Of a DNA stretch of 64,000 nucleotides, positions 1 to 10,355 are shown piece after piece. This DNA is from Phytophthora colocasiae (lineage: Eukaryota; Oomycota; Peronosporomycetes; Peronosporales; Peronosporaceae): assembly GCA_018806915.1 (NCBI GenBank), contig JAGKQI010000025.1, positions 62,001 to 126,000 of the forward strand, given 5' to 3'. Below the pieces are notes generated by a model. That model did not search any database, was not told where the DNA came from, and saw nothing but the letters and a program-made list of their open reading frames with translations. The position numbers and the translations under genes were made by a program. Within the stretch, counting starts at the first letter, position 1. The number at the start of each line of letters is the position of its first letter.

Positions 1-1450
1 GACCCTCGAAGAAGGCGTCGATTGCTTCGACTTGATCACGGGAAGCGGCCACTGTCTCGTCACGCAATACTTCGCACCAGGCACGAGGTCGATCTCGTGT
101 CGGACTCCGCGGTCCGGTGGAAGGGCGGCTGGCACCTTATCAGGAAGATGTCGATGAACTCGCGAACCAGGGGCGACTGGGTTGCCGGCGGCTTCGAGTG
201 CCGGCAACGACTGAGCCAAGTAGCGAGCCTCGCGGGCGGACTTAGGCTCAGCGCCTTTCGGGCGTTCCCGGGTATTGGACGCTGGGTCACCAGCGTCTAC
301 ATCGACAGCCGCGATCGTCGCGGTGTTGTCCGCGACGATCATGCAAACCTGCTCGATCTCACCATGCTTCAAGTCGCGGAGAAAGTGTTTCCAAGACAGA
401 CCAGGCAACTTGGTGATCTCTGATGCATCGCACGGCGGGCGTGCAACTTCGACATTGTGCATTCGCGGGATCGATGCCGCGTCATCCCCCACCAGAACAG
501 GAGATAACCTCGGAGTCAGACGCGTCTGACTCATTCGGAGGAACGCGGGGTCGCCGGGGCTTGCGACGGCCACGGCGACGGACTGGCCGGGTAAACACTT
601 CCGTAGCAGGCAGTGGGAGACCACGCTCGACCAAGTCTGCTGTACTCAGACGCCGAGACACGACATCGGCGTCCAACTCTATCAGGGAGCCCTGCTCAAC
701 CACATGCGGGAGCCCCTGCTCGACCGCGCGTGGGAGACCACGCTCAACCACATCTTCTTGTTCATCGTCAACGGAGAGCCGCTGCTCATCCGGGCGTGGG
801 AACCCCTGTTCGACCACGGTGTTGTCTGTTGCCGAGAGCCGCTGCTCATCGGGACGTGGGAACCCCGGTTCTACCACGGTGTTGTCTGTTGCCGAGAGCC
901 GCTGCTCATCGGGACGTGGGAACTCATGCTCGACCACGTCAGACATGTCTTGAGTCACCTGCTCAAGACCGGCACACGTCACAGAGCTCGCGAGCACCCG
1001 AAGAGGCCATCGCTCACTTCGGATACAGCGGGAGTCATGGAGTTGGGGTCCATGACTGCAACGATGCGGCCATCAGGTTGGGCGTCCCGCGCAGGGATGT
1101 CAATACCGCATTCACATCAATGTCGGCGCGGGCGGACGGTTCCGAGCCAACCAGTCAATAGGAGGCTGGTGACGAGCAAGCCACGGGATACCGAAGACAC
1201 AGTCGAAGGATCCGCTCAACTCGATCACCAGAAAGTCATCGGACCCATGGAAACCGTCGAACTCGTAAGAGAAGGTGGCAGAACGCCGCGGGACACGCCG
1301 CGGCTTCCCGTCAGCATACTTTACAACCATGTGGCCGGGGCCGTCCCTAACTCGCGTGTCCGCCGGTAACACCGACAAACTCTCGGCGCGAACGAAGTTG
1401 TTCGTCGCGCCTGAATCCAACAGGGCGCGAAGCCGGACGCTTCGCGCCAT
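1..1450 (-). pseudogene. Protease and start of reverse transcriptase, first gypsy element
   Basis: Piece 1112-1450 is a retropepsin-like aspartic protease. It has LLDSGATNNFV as the catalytic DSGA motif and the family-typical FGIPWLARHQPPIDW after it. A repeat-rich acidic linker follows (482-997). The RT N-terminal region then runs to the window edge (DRGVRHEIDLVPGAKYCVTR near 40-110). Frames are interrupted. Confidence 0.75.
773..947. repeat. 60-bp tandem repeat, about three copies, in gypsy linker
   Basis: The unit beginning GAGAGCCGCTGCTCATC recurs with exact 60-bp spacing (773, 833, 893). On the coding (minus) strand it gives a repeated 20-residue unit containing FPRPDEQRLSATDNTVVE, between protease and RT. 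Units differ by a few bases, and degenerate half-units continue leftwards. Confidence 0.85.
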
Positions 1451-1482
1451 TGACGTGTATACTGAGGATGATCAGTCTCGGA

Positions 1483-2645
1483 TCACTGCCGGAGGTGGTG
1501 GCAAAGAATTGCGCATGAAGCACAGGGGCTGGGAGGAGGATCTGCCACCAGAGATCCGTCTTCCACATCACATCCAGTAGGGCGCCCCGCACCTACTGGT
1601 CGTCGCCGTTTTTGGGTCGGCGACCATATCATCCGCATCGGCGGCAACAACGTGTGCGAGTACCGGCGCAGGGCGCGGCACACAGCCGCGCGGTGTCCGA
1701 GTTTCCGACAGCGAAAGCATCGAAGAGGGCGTGAACCGCGACCAGGATTCGGAGCTGGACGGGCAGATGTCGTCGGCGAGCTGTCATGCCGACGACCACG
1801 ATAATCTTGGATGGCGTCAATCTCCATCGGCTCGGGCTCCGTAGTTGGAGGTCTGGTGAGAAGAGAATGCCTCGGAGGCGGACACGCTGTAGTCTTCTCG
1901 CAGCGCTGTCTCAAACGCTTCCTCCAGCGAGTCGGGCGTCTTCCGAGTCAGATAGAAGCGCTGGTAACCAGCGTTCATGCCAGAGATAAAGACATGGACT
2001 TGAGTCGCCATGTCCACCGGATTTGTCGTGATGCACGACACCAGAGTGACGAGCCCGTTGGATGTACTCGAGCATGGACATCCGTCCCTGCTTTTAGCGA
2101 GAGGAACGCCGAGCGTTGAACACGCTCGTCTTGAGGGGGCTCAAAGCGCCAGGCGGAGATCGCTCTTTAGTGACTCCATCGTTTGAAAGCAGGAGGGGTC
2201 GGCTACAAGCTTGCCGAGCGCCCACTCCTTGGCCTTCCCAGTCAACTTGGACAAAAGGAACCGGGTACGAGCGAACTCGGTAGACAGCTGCCGAGCTTCG
2301 ATCGCGATGTCGATCTCGCAGAACCAGCGGTTCAGCTGGAGGCGAGCGGCGCCATCGCCACTGGTAGCAGGAGACATCGAGGCTTCACGATGTCAGTCTT
2401 GTTCTTGGTCGGCGTGGAGTCGTCGCACGCCGACGCAGGTCGGCGAGCTCACGCGCCATGAACTCGTGAGCAGCCAGTCGTTGATCTTCTTCCGTTCCGG
2501 CAGTCAGCAAGGTCTTGATGACTCCTTCTCCGGACACCGCGGCAAGGCGGTGTAGCGCCTCCCACTCGAAGGCGGACAAGTGGGGGAAGCTGGCATGCTC
2601 GAGGGCAGCACCAGCCCCTTCAGTGAAATAGGAAGCGTCGTTCAT
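1483..2645 (-). pseudogene. Gag of first gypsy element, broken
   Basis: Three minus-strand reading frames make up a retrotransposon Gag. The N-terminal piece is 2385-2645. The capsid-like piece 2141-2377 includes LNRWFCEIDIAI and LTGKAKEWALGKL. The piece around 1483-2041 carries a CCHC zinc knuckle, CFRCRKLGHRAAVC, near 1700. The frames do not join without shifts, so no full Gag can be made from this copy. Confidence 0.75.
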
Positions 2646-2663
2646 GGTCGTGTGGACGGACTA

Positions 2664-2678
2664 CTAAGTGCTACCAGA
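2664..2678 (-). other. Primer-binding site of first gypsy element
   Basis: Immediately inside the LTR the minus strand reads TCTGGTAGCACTTA. TGGTAGCACTT is the form expected to pair with a tRNA 3' end (AAGTGCTACCA). The same string occurs inside the right LTR of the second gypsy element at 17381-17393. Confidence 0.6.
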
Positions 2679-2831
2679 TGTAACGGGGCGGTGCTCCTTG
2701 TTTGTGGTAAATGAAACTCTGTCTATTGAATCTGTGTGGCGCCCGGGTCGGGCGCCGTGGACCAACAAAACACAAGCTAATCTAATTGGTCGCCGTGGTG
2801 CACGGCGACCGTGTGACAGAAGCCCGTCACA
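2679..2831 (-). repeat. LTR (about 153 bp) of the first gypsy element
   Basis: On the plus strand it begins TGTAACGGGG and ends CCCGTCACA, a nearly inverted terminal pair of the TG...CA form. It sits directly next to the primer-binding site. The boundaries are inferred from one copy only. Confidence 0.6.
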
Positions 2832-3537
2832 CACCATGTGCTGCTTGCTAGGGAACCTTATTCGCACGTCAAAAGCTTTGAAAACTGTGACCCACCGCTT
2901 CATCGCAATCTGTCCCTACGATTAAGGACTGGATTGGCGATGAATGATTTCCTACAAGTCGGTATGCACACAGCCCCCAACGTGGGCATTCATGCACGTG
3001 CATGTGCTCGACAACTTGCCTTGATTCTGCTGGTAGCCGTTTCGTCTAAGTGCGATGCAATTTTTGAGAACGTCCGAAAATCGTTGTCGTACTTAGGCGA
3101 GAGGCTGATATCCCTTAGTATCCAGTGTCAGCATCGGCCAGCTATCCGTGACCTGATACATTAGCCATGCCAACCCATCGCAAAGCTATATGTATGGCCG
3201 CACCAGGTGAACGTCGATGTCGACTGCGTCGATGCCTTAGATCGCATCAACTGCACTCACCTCGAACTTAAAGCACACTTATACAGTCGGATTGGTTAAA
3301 ATGTCATCCGTTTTCTATAAGAGCAAACCCCTACTCTCTCTTGATATTTGCTATGCTTGATACTCTACCCAAGTGAATCTCCTCTTCCGTTTCTTCGCCA
3401 GAGACGGCGCATCGCCCAACCTTCAGTGCAAAAGCGAACCGGCCCCAACAAGGACGAAGCTCCCAGGGCCTTCATCGCCTTCACTTCACGTAACGACTCG
3501 AGTAGTTCGCAGCGTACGGTAGACACAGAACAGAAGA
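2832..3537. other. Intergenic, promoter side of the GH5 gene
   Basis: There is no supported gene. The last 180 bp before the ATG at 3538 are pyrimidine-rich and contain CCTTCACTTCACG near 3476, which resembles the oomycete initiator. This is a weak resemblance only. Confidence 0.4.
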
Positions 3538-5244
3538 ATGAGCACGTCTGGCCGCCCCAGTCGCGTAGGCCGAGGCTCCTTCTCGGCCGGCCGCAGCTCT
3601 GAGGTTGAGCGCATCATCGCCGCCGCAGATGTCGACACCACCTTCGCAGGCAAGAAGGCGCGGTACCGCGGCCGTCGGTCGGTACGTAACCGCATTGGAT
3701 TCGGTATATTGAATCAGAGTGTTGATCACTGACATTCACTCTTATTTGATTATTTTATACAGACATGGCCAGGAGCTCTTGCTCTGTTGCTGTTGGCTGT
3801 CGTGTCTGTGGCTGGTCTCACGTACTACGGCATTAAAGTGCACGACGACGTGAACGAGACCGAAGCCAATAGTGAAGCTGCTGCTGAAGCCAAGTACACA
3901 GACGGCACACAGATTGACGATGGCAGCCCCACTGACTCGGCGGACATTACCGTCACTAACCCCAAAGAATACACGGACAAGGGCTGTGAGCAGCCCAATT
4001 ACATTAGTAAGAACGGCCGCATCTACGCTCAGCTGGCGGACGGAACTTCCACACAGATCGACATTAAGGGCATCAACTGGAAGGGGATGGAGGACAGCAA
4101 GGGCGTACCCAAGGGTCTGTGGGACAACACGGTGGATGGCGATTCGCTGTACCGTTACGCCTACTTCCTGCACTACAACAAGTTCAACGTGGTTCGGTTC
4201 CCGCTGTCTATTGACGCTGTGATGCGTAACACGGACATTGACACGAACCTTATCAACACCAACTCGAACCGAGCTCTAGCCACGGCTTCACGTTACAACA
4301 CGCTGCTAGGTCTGCTGGTACAAGGTCTGGGCCAGTTCAACATCGGTGTAGTGCTGGACTTCCACGTCCTGTCCTCGTCAGATGATGATAGCTCCGGTCT
4401 GTGGTACGGCTCGTCCATCAAGCTGGCTGACATCAAGACGGCGATCACGAACCTGGCCGAGGCCATGTGCGACTCGACCCACTTCAACATCATCGGTATT
4501 GATCTCAAGGATGGTCTAAGCACGGATGCGACGTGGGGAGATGGATCGGACACGGACTGGTCAGTCGCAGCTACGGAGCTCGGAAACCACATGGTTAAGA
4601 AGTGCCCGAAGTGGCTGGCGTTCGTGCAGGGTGTGCAGGGTGAGAGCCACAAGGACACGTACGGAGACCGTTCAATTAAGAACACGTTCCTTCCCGGCTC
4701 GGACCTTTCTGGTGTCAGCTCAGCTCCCATTACTCTGGACACGGACAACAAGGTGGTGTACGCGCCGAAGTACTTTTCAAGTTCATACCTGCCACGTCTT
4801 TTCTTCTTCGAGGACGGCACAACGAGCGGAGACTTACTGGAAGATTACGTCGAGTACGGTGACGAAGACCTTCTGGCCAACGTGAAGCTCAACATGAACT
4901 ACTCGTTCGGAGCGGCTTTTGACACTGGAAGTGCTGTGGTTTTGTCATCTTTCGGTGGTCTTGTTGGCGACCTCGATGGGACGCCCAAGCTGACGAGTAC
5001 ACGTATTGTCAAGGACGTTATTGCTCAGATGGCTGGCTCAACAGAGCCGTTCCTTGCTGGCGGCTTCTGGTGGACGTTGAACCCCGACTCGCTATGGCCG
5101 TACCCGGCCCCCGATGATTCCAACTCGACGGAACAGGGTCTGGTCGACGATACGTGGCGTGTTGCAAACATGGATGTTCTGGAGGTGCTCGCCTCTATGA
5201 ACAAGACCATGACCAGCGTGAAGTTCATCCCGTGCTCTACATAA
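3538..5244 (+). CDS. Type II membrane-anchored GH5-family protein, predicted catalytically dead
   Basis: Two exons, 3538-3681 and 3763-5244, join in phase 0 across an 81-bp intron (GTACGT...TACAG) and give 541 residues. Residues 1-48 are a basic cytosolic tail (KKARYRGRRS at its end). Residues about 51-69 are a hydrophobic signal anchor, and the rest is extracellular. The ectodomain has a GH5 cellulase-like fold signature: IKGINWKGMED, VVLDFH, then FNIIGIDL followed by ATWGDGSDTDW, and WWTLNPDSLWPY near the C-terminus. Where GH5 enzymes carry the acid/base NEP the protein has KDG (297-299). Where they carry the nucleophile Glu it has Ser 444 (VVLSSFG), and the substrate-loop His is Lys 384. 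Family knowledge says both glutamates are needed for hydrolysis, so a binding or decoy role is more likely; that is inference. The reading frame is intact. Confidence 0.85.
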
Positions 5245-5460
5245 GTCGATGAGGGAGGGATACGCATAGCCAAGCAGCTTTTGGCGCTTTCATTACCAAT
5301 TCATTTGCAGTTGTTCTTCTCTTTTCTAGCCTTTTTGGAGACGAGGGAAAACGGTAAGATATTAGTACACACTCCACTTTTCTCCATCTGCATGGTTGTT
5401 AATTACTGGAGAGAAGCTGTCTACAGTACTGCACGTATCTCAATGGGCTCATTCCTCGCT

Positions 5461-7221
5461 CTACTTCCGCATTTTCTGCGCGCGGCCACTGTTCCGCTTG
5501 GAGCCTACGGCTGGTTTGTCAGCAGCAGGAGGAAAAAATGATGAAGCGAAGCCGGTTGTGGCTACTGTGGGCGCTGTGAAACCTCCTGTCGTTCCTCCCG
5601 TCGTCAGTGGGGTAGCCGTGATACTCGTAGTCGTAGCAGGGGGTGCCACGGACGTGGCTGTGCTACTTGTGAGGTTGAATGATACTGTCTTGGCTGGGGC
5701 AGACGCTGCAGTTGAACCAAAGCTGAAGCCGCTAGTAGGAGCCGCTGCTGTACCGAATCCAAAGGCAGAGGTAGCGGCAGGAGCTGCGGGTGCTGGCTGG
5801 GGAGTCACAATTGTAGGCGCGACACTTGTGCGGAAGCGAATCTTGTCGATAGCCTGGCGTTTGTCCGCCTCGCTGCTCTTCTTGCGCTTGTCGAATGGAT
5901 TCTGGAAGGTTGCGGGAGGTTCTCACCGTGTCGAACGAGGTCCTCCTGCATCTTCACCAGGAAAAGTTGCCGCATTTCCTCCGCCTTCTCGTGAACTTCA
6001 GCCACACGAGCAGCAGCCTGCATGAGCGCAGCATTCTGCGCCACCAAAATCTGTTGCAGTTGTGCCGGTGCCGGCGCTCCAGTCGCAGATCCAGTTCGTC
6101 CTTCATAGAGTGGCTTAAACTGAGCCTCTACATCTTCAATCTGTGACTTGATCGCTGCCATCTTCTGCTCGTAATGGCCTAGCAGCTCCCAGTAGTAGGG
6201 TGAAGGCATTTCCACGCGTCGCATGACGTGGTACATGTTGGGGGTGCTTCCATTGCTGTTGTCCAGACTGCGACGAGTAAGCGTGGCAGCGTCTACCTGA
6301 TGAAGCAGCTGCCGAACGTCCTGGCGCACATGCTGCACAGCAGCAGTTTGACGGTCCTGTCGGTTGCGCCGAGCCAGCACCTCCTGCTCCAGCTTGACCA
6401 TGTTCTCACGCAGCATTTCCATTTGACGAGGTGACACAGTCTTGAGGAAGGCGTCCGACTGATCCTGTTCCTTCAGGAAGGCATGGAACTGCGTCATATT
6501 CTTCTTCACATCTTCTGGCAGAGCTTCGAATGCTGTCTCCAAGGTGATCGGAGGACCACTAATGCATAATAAAAAGATATGTCAGTGTAACTATTCTACC
6601 AATAAGTAGTAGAGAATTCCACACACGTACGCTGGCTGAGCGGCTGCTGGCTGAGTAACATTAGAACCTAAGCCAAAGCTTCCAAAACCCGTTGTAGGCT
6701 GCGTAGCAGTAGCTCCGAATCCGAATCCTGAAGCTGCAGGAGTTGCAGCACCAAAGACACTGGTCGTAGGAGCTGCAGGAGCTGTAGATGCCCCAAAACT
6801 GAAGCCTGTAGACGGAGTAGCAGGTTTCGCACCAAAGCTGAAGCCGCTGGAGGCTGCAGGTGCCGCCGTGTTCCCACCAAAACTGAAACCTGAAGAGGCA
6901 GCAGGGGTCGCCGCTGCTCCACCAAAGTTAAAGCCTCCAGACGCTGCAGGGGCCGCCGGTGTAGCGCCAAAGCTGAAGCCACTTGAAGCTGCGGGAGCTG
7001 TGGAGGTTCCACCAAAGCTGAAGCCACTGGAGGCAGTTGGAGCTGTAGAAGTCGCTCCGAAACTGAAGCCACTGGAAGCAGCAGGAGCAGCATTGAAGCC
7101 AAAGCCTAACAAGGGGAAAGAGATAAAGTGATGAGGATTTAACTGGAGAAGAAGATGAAGACTGTAACGTACCGGAGGAGGCAGCAGGCGCGGCTGCAGT
7201 GGCGCCGAAGGAGAAGGCCAT
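5461..7221 (-). CDS. FG-repeat nucleoporin, Nup58/Nup45-like
   Basis: Exons on the minus strand are 7173-7221, 6631-7105 and 5461-6558 (introns GTACGT...TTAG and GTACGT...TTAG), giving about 530 residues. The N-terminal 170 residues are GFSFG/GFNFG repeats separated by Ala-Pro-Ser linkers, the disordered FG barrier of the pore. The middle is helical and contains PSPYYWELLGHYEQKMAAI, matching the Nup58 segment that forms the Nup62-58-54 channel complex. A shorter FG tail (SAFGFG, SGFSFG) ends the protein. Near 5905-5930 the helical frame (ending EDLVRHGEN) and the tail frame (NPFDKRKKSSEADKRQ) differ by 2 nt, so either a very short intron of 25-35 nt or an indel is present. Which is right cannot be settled here. 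A palindromic repeat lies 44 bp upstream of the ATG. Confidence 0.8.
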
Positions 7222-7264
7222 GAGGGACTTTGGTTGGGTGGAGGTTTGGGCCTCGACACAAAAT

Positions 7265-7363
7265 TTGTGGGAGGACTAAAATAGTTGCCGAAACCTTCCA
7301 AAGTTAATTTGTGGGACTAAATAGCTGCCGAAACCTTCCAAGTTTTATTTAGTCCTCCCACAA
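7265..7363. repeat. 99-bp palindromic unit upstream of the Nup58 start
   Basis: TTGTGGGAGGACTAAA (7265-7280) is perfectly inverted at 7348-7363. Between the arms lie two direct copies of about 27 bp sharing GCCGAAACCTTCCAA (7286 and 7326). It looks like a tandem duplication closed by an inverted end, possibly a small MITE remnant. Confidence 0.75.
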
Positions 7364-7901
7364 GCTTGCGTAATCACGGCGAAAGCGGCGACGTCCGTCC
7401 CGACCTGCGTTTCCTTTTGCTATCTTATCGTGGCGGTGCGATCGCTACACGCGCTCCCCCGCTAAGAAAGCAACACGATGTATTCATTAGCATATCTTGT
7501 ATACATCTAGCAAGTTTCACTGCCGAAATCGCACTTGCAGACGCGCAAGGTGAACGGGCAGATCTCCCCGGTCATCACTGGCGTCAAACTAAATATGATT
7601 ATGCTCATTCAAAATAGCAGGCAATCGATCTTCAAGGGTTGTAGCGTTCTACCGTATTATGGTGGATTCCCACTTCGAAGTGGATCGCTGCTTGTCACCC
7701 TTGATCGGAAGGCTTCCGGGAGTCCCATGCTGGCCAGCCCTGCAGTGCCAGCCCGGCACTCCCAGCCTGACCTCACTCTTCAATCTACCAAGAGATGTCC
7801 ACGTCCACAGAGAAGCAAGCGCGTTTGGAGTTATTTCGTGCAGTGGCAACACGCCAGCACCGGGACCCCCGCGCGTCAGAGTGATCCAAAGCAACTTTGC
7901 C
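7364..7901. other. No gene recognised
   Basis: Open frames exist on both strands (for example 7659 rightwards), but they show no family signal and run straight into duplicated VPS9 sequence at 7902, so they are chance frames. CCAGCCCTGCAGTG and related short repeats occur near 7730-7760. Confidence 0.4.
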
Positions 7902-8762
7902 ATGTTCATCTTCGTTCTGGCGTGTTGTCGTCTGCGGAGCGTCATTGTGGCTCGTCATTTGATCAGCGAGACGATGATCACAGCACTGATGATTGGCGAG
8001 ACTGGGTACTACGCCACGATGCAGGAAGCAGCGATCGGATACATTGCAGCCTTTGATGGAGTTGCCAAAAACAGACGAAATGGCCCACCGAAACAGCGGC
8101 AGTGCATTCAGCAGCTTCTAAGGATGGTAGGCAGTAACTTATTTCCTTTGTCTGTACATGTAGCAATGAAGCCCCAAGGAAATCAACTGCAACCTGGCTG
8201 TGCTGCACCATGCCTCATCTACATGTACTGCATTTGCATACACTTCAACCAAGCAAGTGCAACCACGCCAACTTGCAGCGAAACCATTTCTATGGGGTGG
8301 TATGCATGATACCCCTGTGTAGGCCACCGGCACTTGAACGAGATGTTCGTCAGCGCTACACCTTCCCCAATCCGTGGTTGTGTATGTAAAGCCTAGTGAC
8401 CCAACGCTCGCGAATCACCTTCCGACACAAGGACTAAAGCTCGACGCGCCAGGCCACATCGTTGTTCTAAGGGTAGTGCATAGCTGTATCCAGATACTGT
8501 ACCCGCAGCTCTAATCTAGTGCGAAAGTATCTCGCATGCCATCCGTCTTCGCCTCGCTTGCTAATACCTTGCCAAACACGGCGAAATCTGTCCGCAATTG
8601 CAAAAATAAACACGCATCGGCGATCTTCTGACGTTTCGCTCCGTCTCTGATCACCTTTGCGAATTGACAACCAACCGTCACATATGGCTACATGCCAGCA
8701 GAACACTCCCAAGCGGAAGGATCACGCTGGCCTGCTTGTCAAGCAAGCAGTGGTTGAGCAGT
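7902..8762 (+). repeat. Inverted segmental duplication, left arm, first part (VPS9 3' fragment)
   Basis: This stretch is the reverse complement of 36215-37077 with a few percent differences. Its first 250 bp encode the C-terminal VPS9-domain piece of the PH-VPS9 gene (FIFVLACCRLRSVIVARHL, then MIGETGYYATM), here without the rest of the gene, so it is a 3'-truncated gene copy. Homology begins abruptly at 7902 inside what is an exon at the donor locus. The arm resumes at 18846 on the other side of the inserted TIR element. Confidence 0.85.
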
Positions 8763-8778
8763 GAGAAAACAGAAAATC

Positions 8779-8824
8779 TACAGACAGAAGTGAAAAATCT
8801 ACAGAACCGCAGACAAAATACAGA
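8779..8824 (+). repeat. Left subterminal TACAGA array
   Basis: TACAGA occurs at 8779, 8800 and 8819, spaced 21 and 19 bp, as ATCTACAGACA, ATCTACAGAAC and AAATACAGAAG. This is the inverted counterpart of the larger right-hand array. Confidence 0.75.
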
Positions 8825-8886
8825 AGGGGTGTGGTAAGTACTTGACCTGCCTAATACGAATTTTGCTGAATATCGTTTTTAAAGGG

Positions 8887-9944
8887 CTTTGTAAATCCTA
8901 CGCTTCTTGGACGTCTACCAGAAGCTCTTCTCTCGACTGTACAGTCGATACAAGTCGTCGGGACGGACTTATGTCCACAGGGGAACATGCAGTCACGCGA
9001 GTATATCTTCGCGTGCGGCGACTTGGCTGCCATTGCACATTTCGAGCACTTTGCAGCAGCAGCAACCACAAACGCCACAGTAAAACTCTCCTTCACGCAG
9101 GCGGTAGCAGTTAGCAGCAGCAACAGCACTAGCAAGTTTTGACTCTCAAGGAGCTCTGATAGCCATTGTTCGCTCAAAGCGACGGATGCAGAATAGGATA
9201 GTAGAAATTATTGAGAAGCACAATGAAATGAACCAATATAATTTGAAATACGTTGTAGGCGTACATGGCAAGACGCTGAGCATCGCTGACTCACTGTAAA
9301 CTCAGAGCGTGGCCCACTTGTGCAGGTCGCCCACGTTACTTCTTGTGGCGTTTGCTTGGGTACGTCCGTCGAGGTGGCGGTGAACCATCGTAAGGCAATC
9401 CCTGAGCGTCCAGCGCTGCCATAACATGCACGCAGCAGCCTAATTTGAACCATGTACGACATGTATATGATTCGTCAATTTAGTTAACTATCCATCCAGT
9501 TCTTGGTTGTTCTTCAGACTGCAAGGCTTCATCCGTTTGGCCTTCCTCCTCATCAGCTTTTAGTTCTGAGGTCGATAGCGCTAATGAGGGCATGACGGTA
9601 TCTTTACGATACCTCTGCAAGACATAAATGCATTCAGTGTTAGCTGTCATATCATCATCATGACAACTTGTCCACGAAGATACTTGAGGTATTGAAATGT
9701 CAGGTGATTGTGTTTGTGCAGCTCGGTGGTTCTGAGTTAATGTACAGCGGTAGCAGAGGCGAATTGAGTCCTTGTCTTTGCTACTTTTCTACAACAACGC
9801 CGTCCCTATCCTACGCTGCCACCAGTGGAACCTCCTCGCTAGACACCATGATGTTTCCGTTGTTCACACTAGTTGAACCACTCTCCAGCGTTACAGAACC
9901 TCCTGCGGTATTATTTCGATGGTGATGGCAGTCTTGGCTCTGCG
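8887..9944 (+). pseudogene. Receptor-like kinase, ectodomain part (5' piece, captured)
   Basis: An open stretch at about 8887-9142 reads as an oomycete receptor-kinase ectodomain piece, including VVGTDLCPQGNMQSREYIF and ACGDLAAIAHFEHF, then a Ser-rich stem, and stops at TGA. A later open piece before 9944 (LQNLLRYYFDGDGSLGS) continues into 17811 once the LTR element and one CTGCG copy are removed. Between the pieces (9143-9850) the frame is unresolved. It lies entirely within the TIR element, so it is probably captured host sequence. Family assignment rests on linkage to the kinase piece. Confidence 0.5.
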
Positions 9945-10355
9945 TGCAGCGGGGCTGCGTAGGTGTGCACGGCACAGAGGAAGTTGGGTTGACTCGTAGA
10001 GTCCTGCTTGCAAGGCACTAGCCTTCGGTTCTATACAAGAACCAAGTAGTCCACTAAATACGGGACTCTCACAATCAGTGTCCCTATAATAAAGGAACTA
10101 ACACTAATTATGTAAAATGCAAACTGATTTTTATTTATTTTATTGCCCTAATCCTGAATGTAACGGATTTAGTATCTAACATACTAAATCCTAATCAAAT
10201 GTAATGTGTGGCTCTGAGCTAACAGCCAGCAACTGGCTACATGTGTGACGTGTGAGAAACACTATGTGTTGTACACGGATCTGTGACTTGTGACCTGGAT
10301 GGTGTATACCACACCTATTGTAGCCAAGGCGCGCAGCTCGTGTAACCCCGTTACA
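9945..10355 (-). repeat. 3' LTR (left)
   Basis: Plus-strand ends are TGCAGCGGGG...CCCCGTTACA, so the element reads TGTAACGGGG...CCCCGCTGCA. It matches the right LTR almost base for base. Confidence 0.9.

Larger units (their letters stand above)
1..2831 (-). mobile_element. Ty3/gypsy LTR retrotransposon, left part cut by window edge
   Basis: On the minus strand the order is LTR (2679-2831), primer-binding site, gag, CCHC knuckle, aspartic protease, a repeat-rich linker, and the start of reverse transcriptase at the window edge. The coding region is broken into several frames, so this copy looks inactive. The RT start shares the stretch LPPDRGVRHEIDLVPG almost exactly with the second gypsy element at 9.9-17.8 kb, so the two are relatives, although their LTRs differ in length (153 versus 411 bp). 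The other LTR and any target-site duplication lie outside the window. Confidence 0.85.

Noticed and set aside
482..953. Long overlapping ORFs on both strands at the left edge
   Set aside because: Openness comes from the 60-bp repeat; only the minus frame fits between gypsy protease and RT.
8851..9177. Minus-strand 108-codon ORF with a hydrophobic start and Cys pairs, resembling a small secreted effector
   Set aside because: The plus strand of the same segment encodes a convincing receptor-kinase ectodomain piece that continues into the TM and kinase segments, so the minus frame is a shadow.
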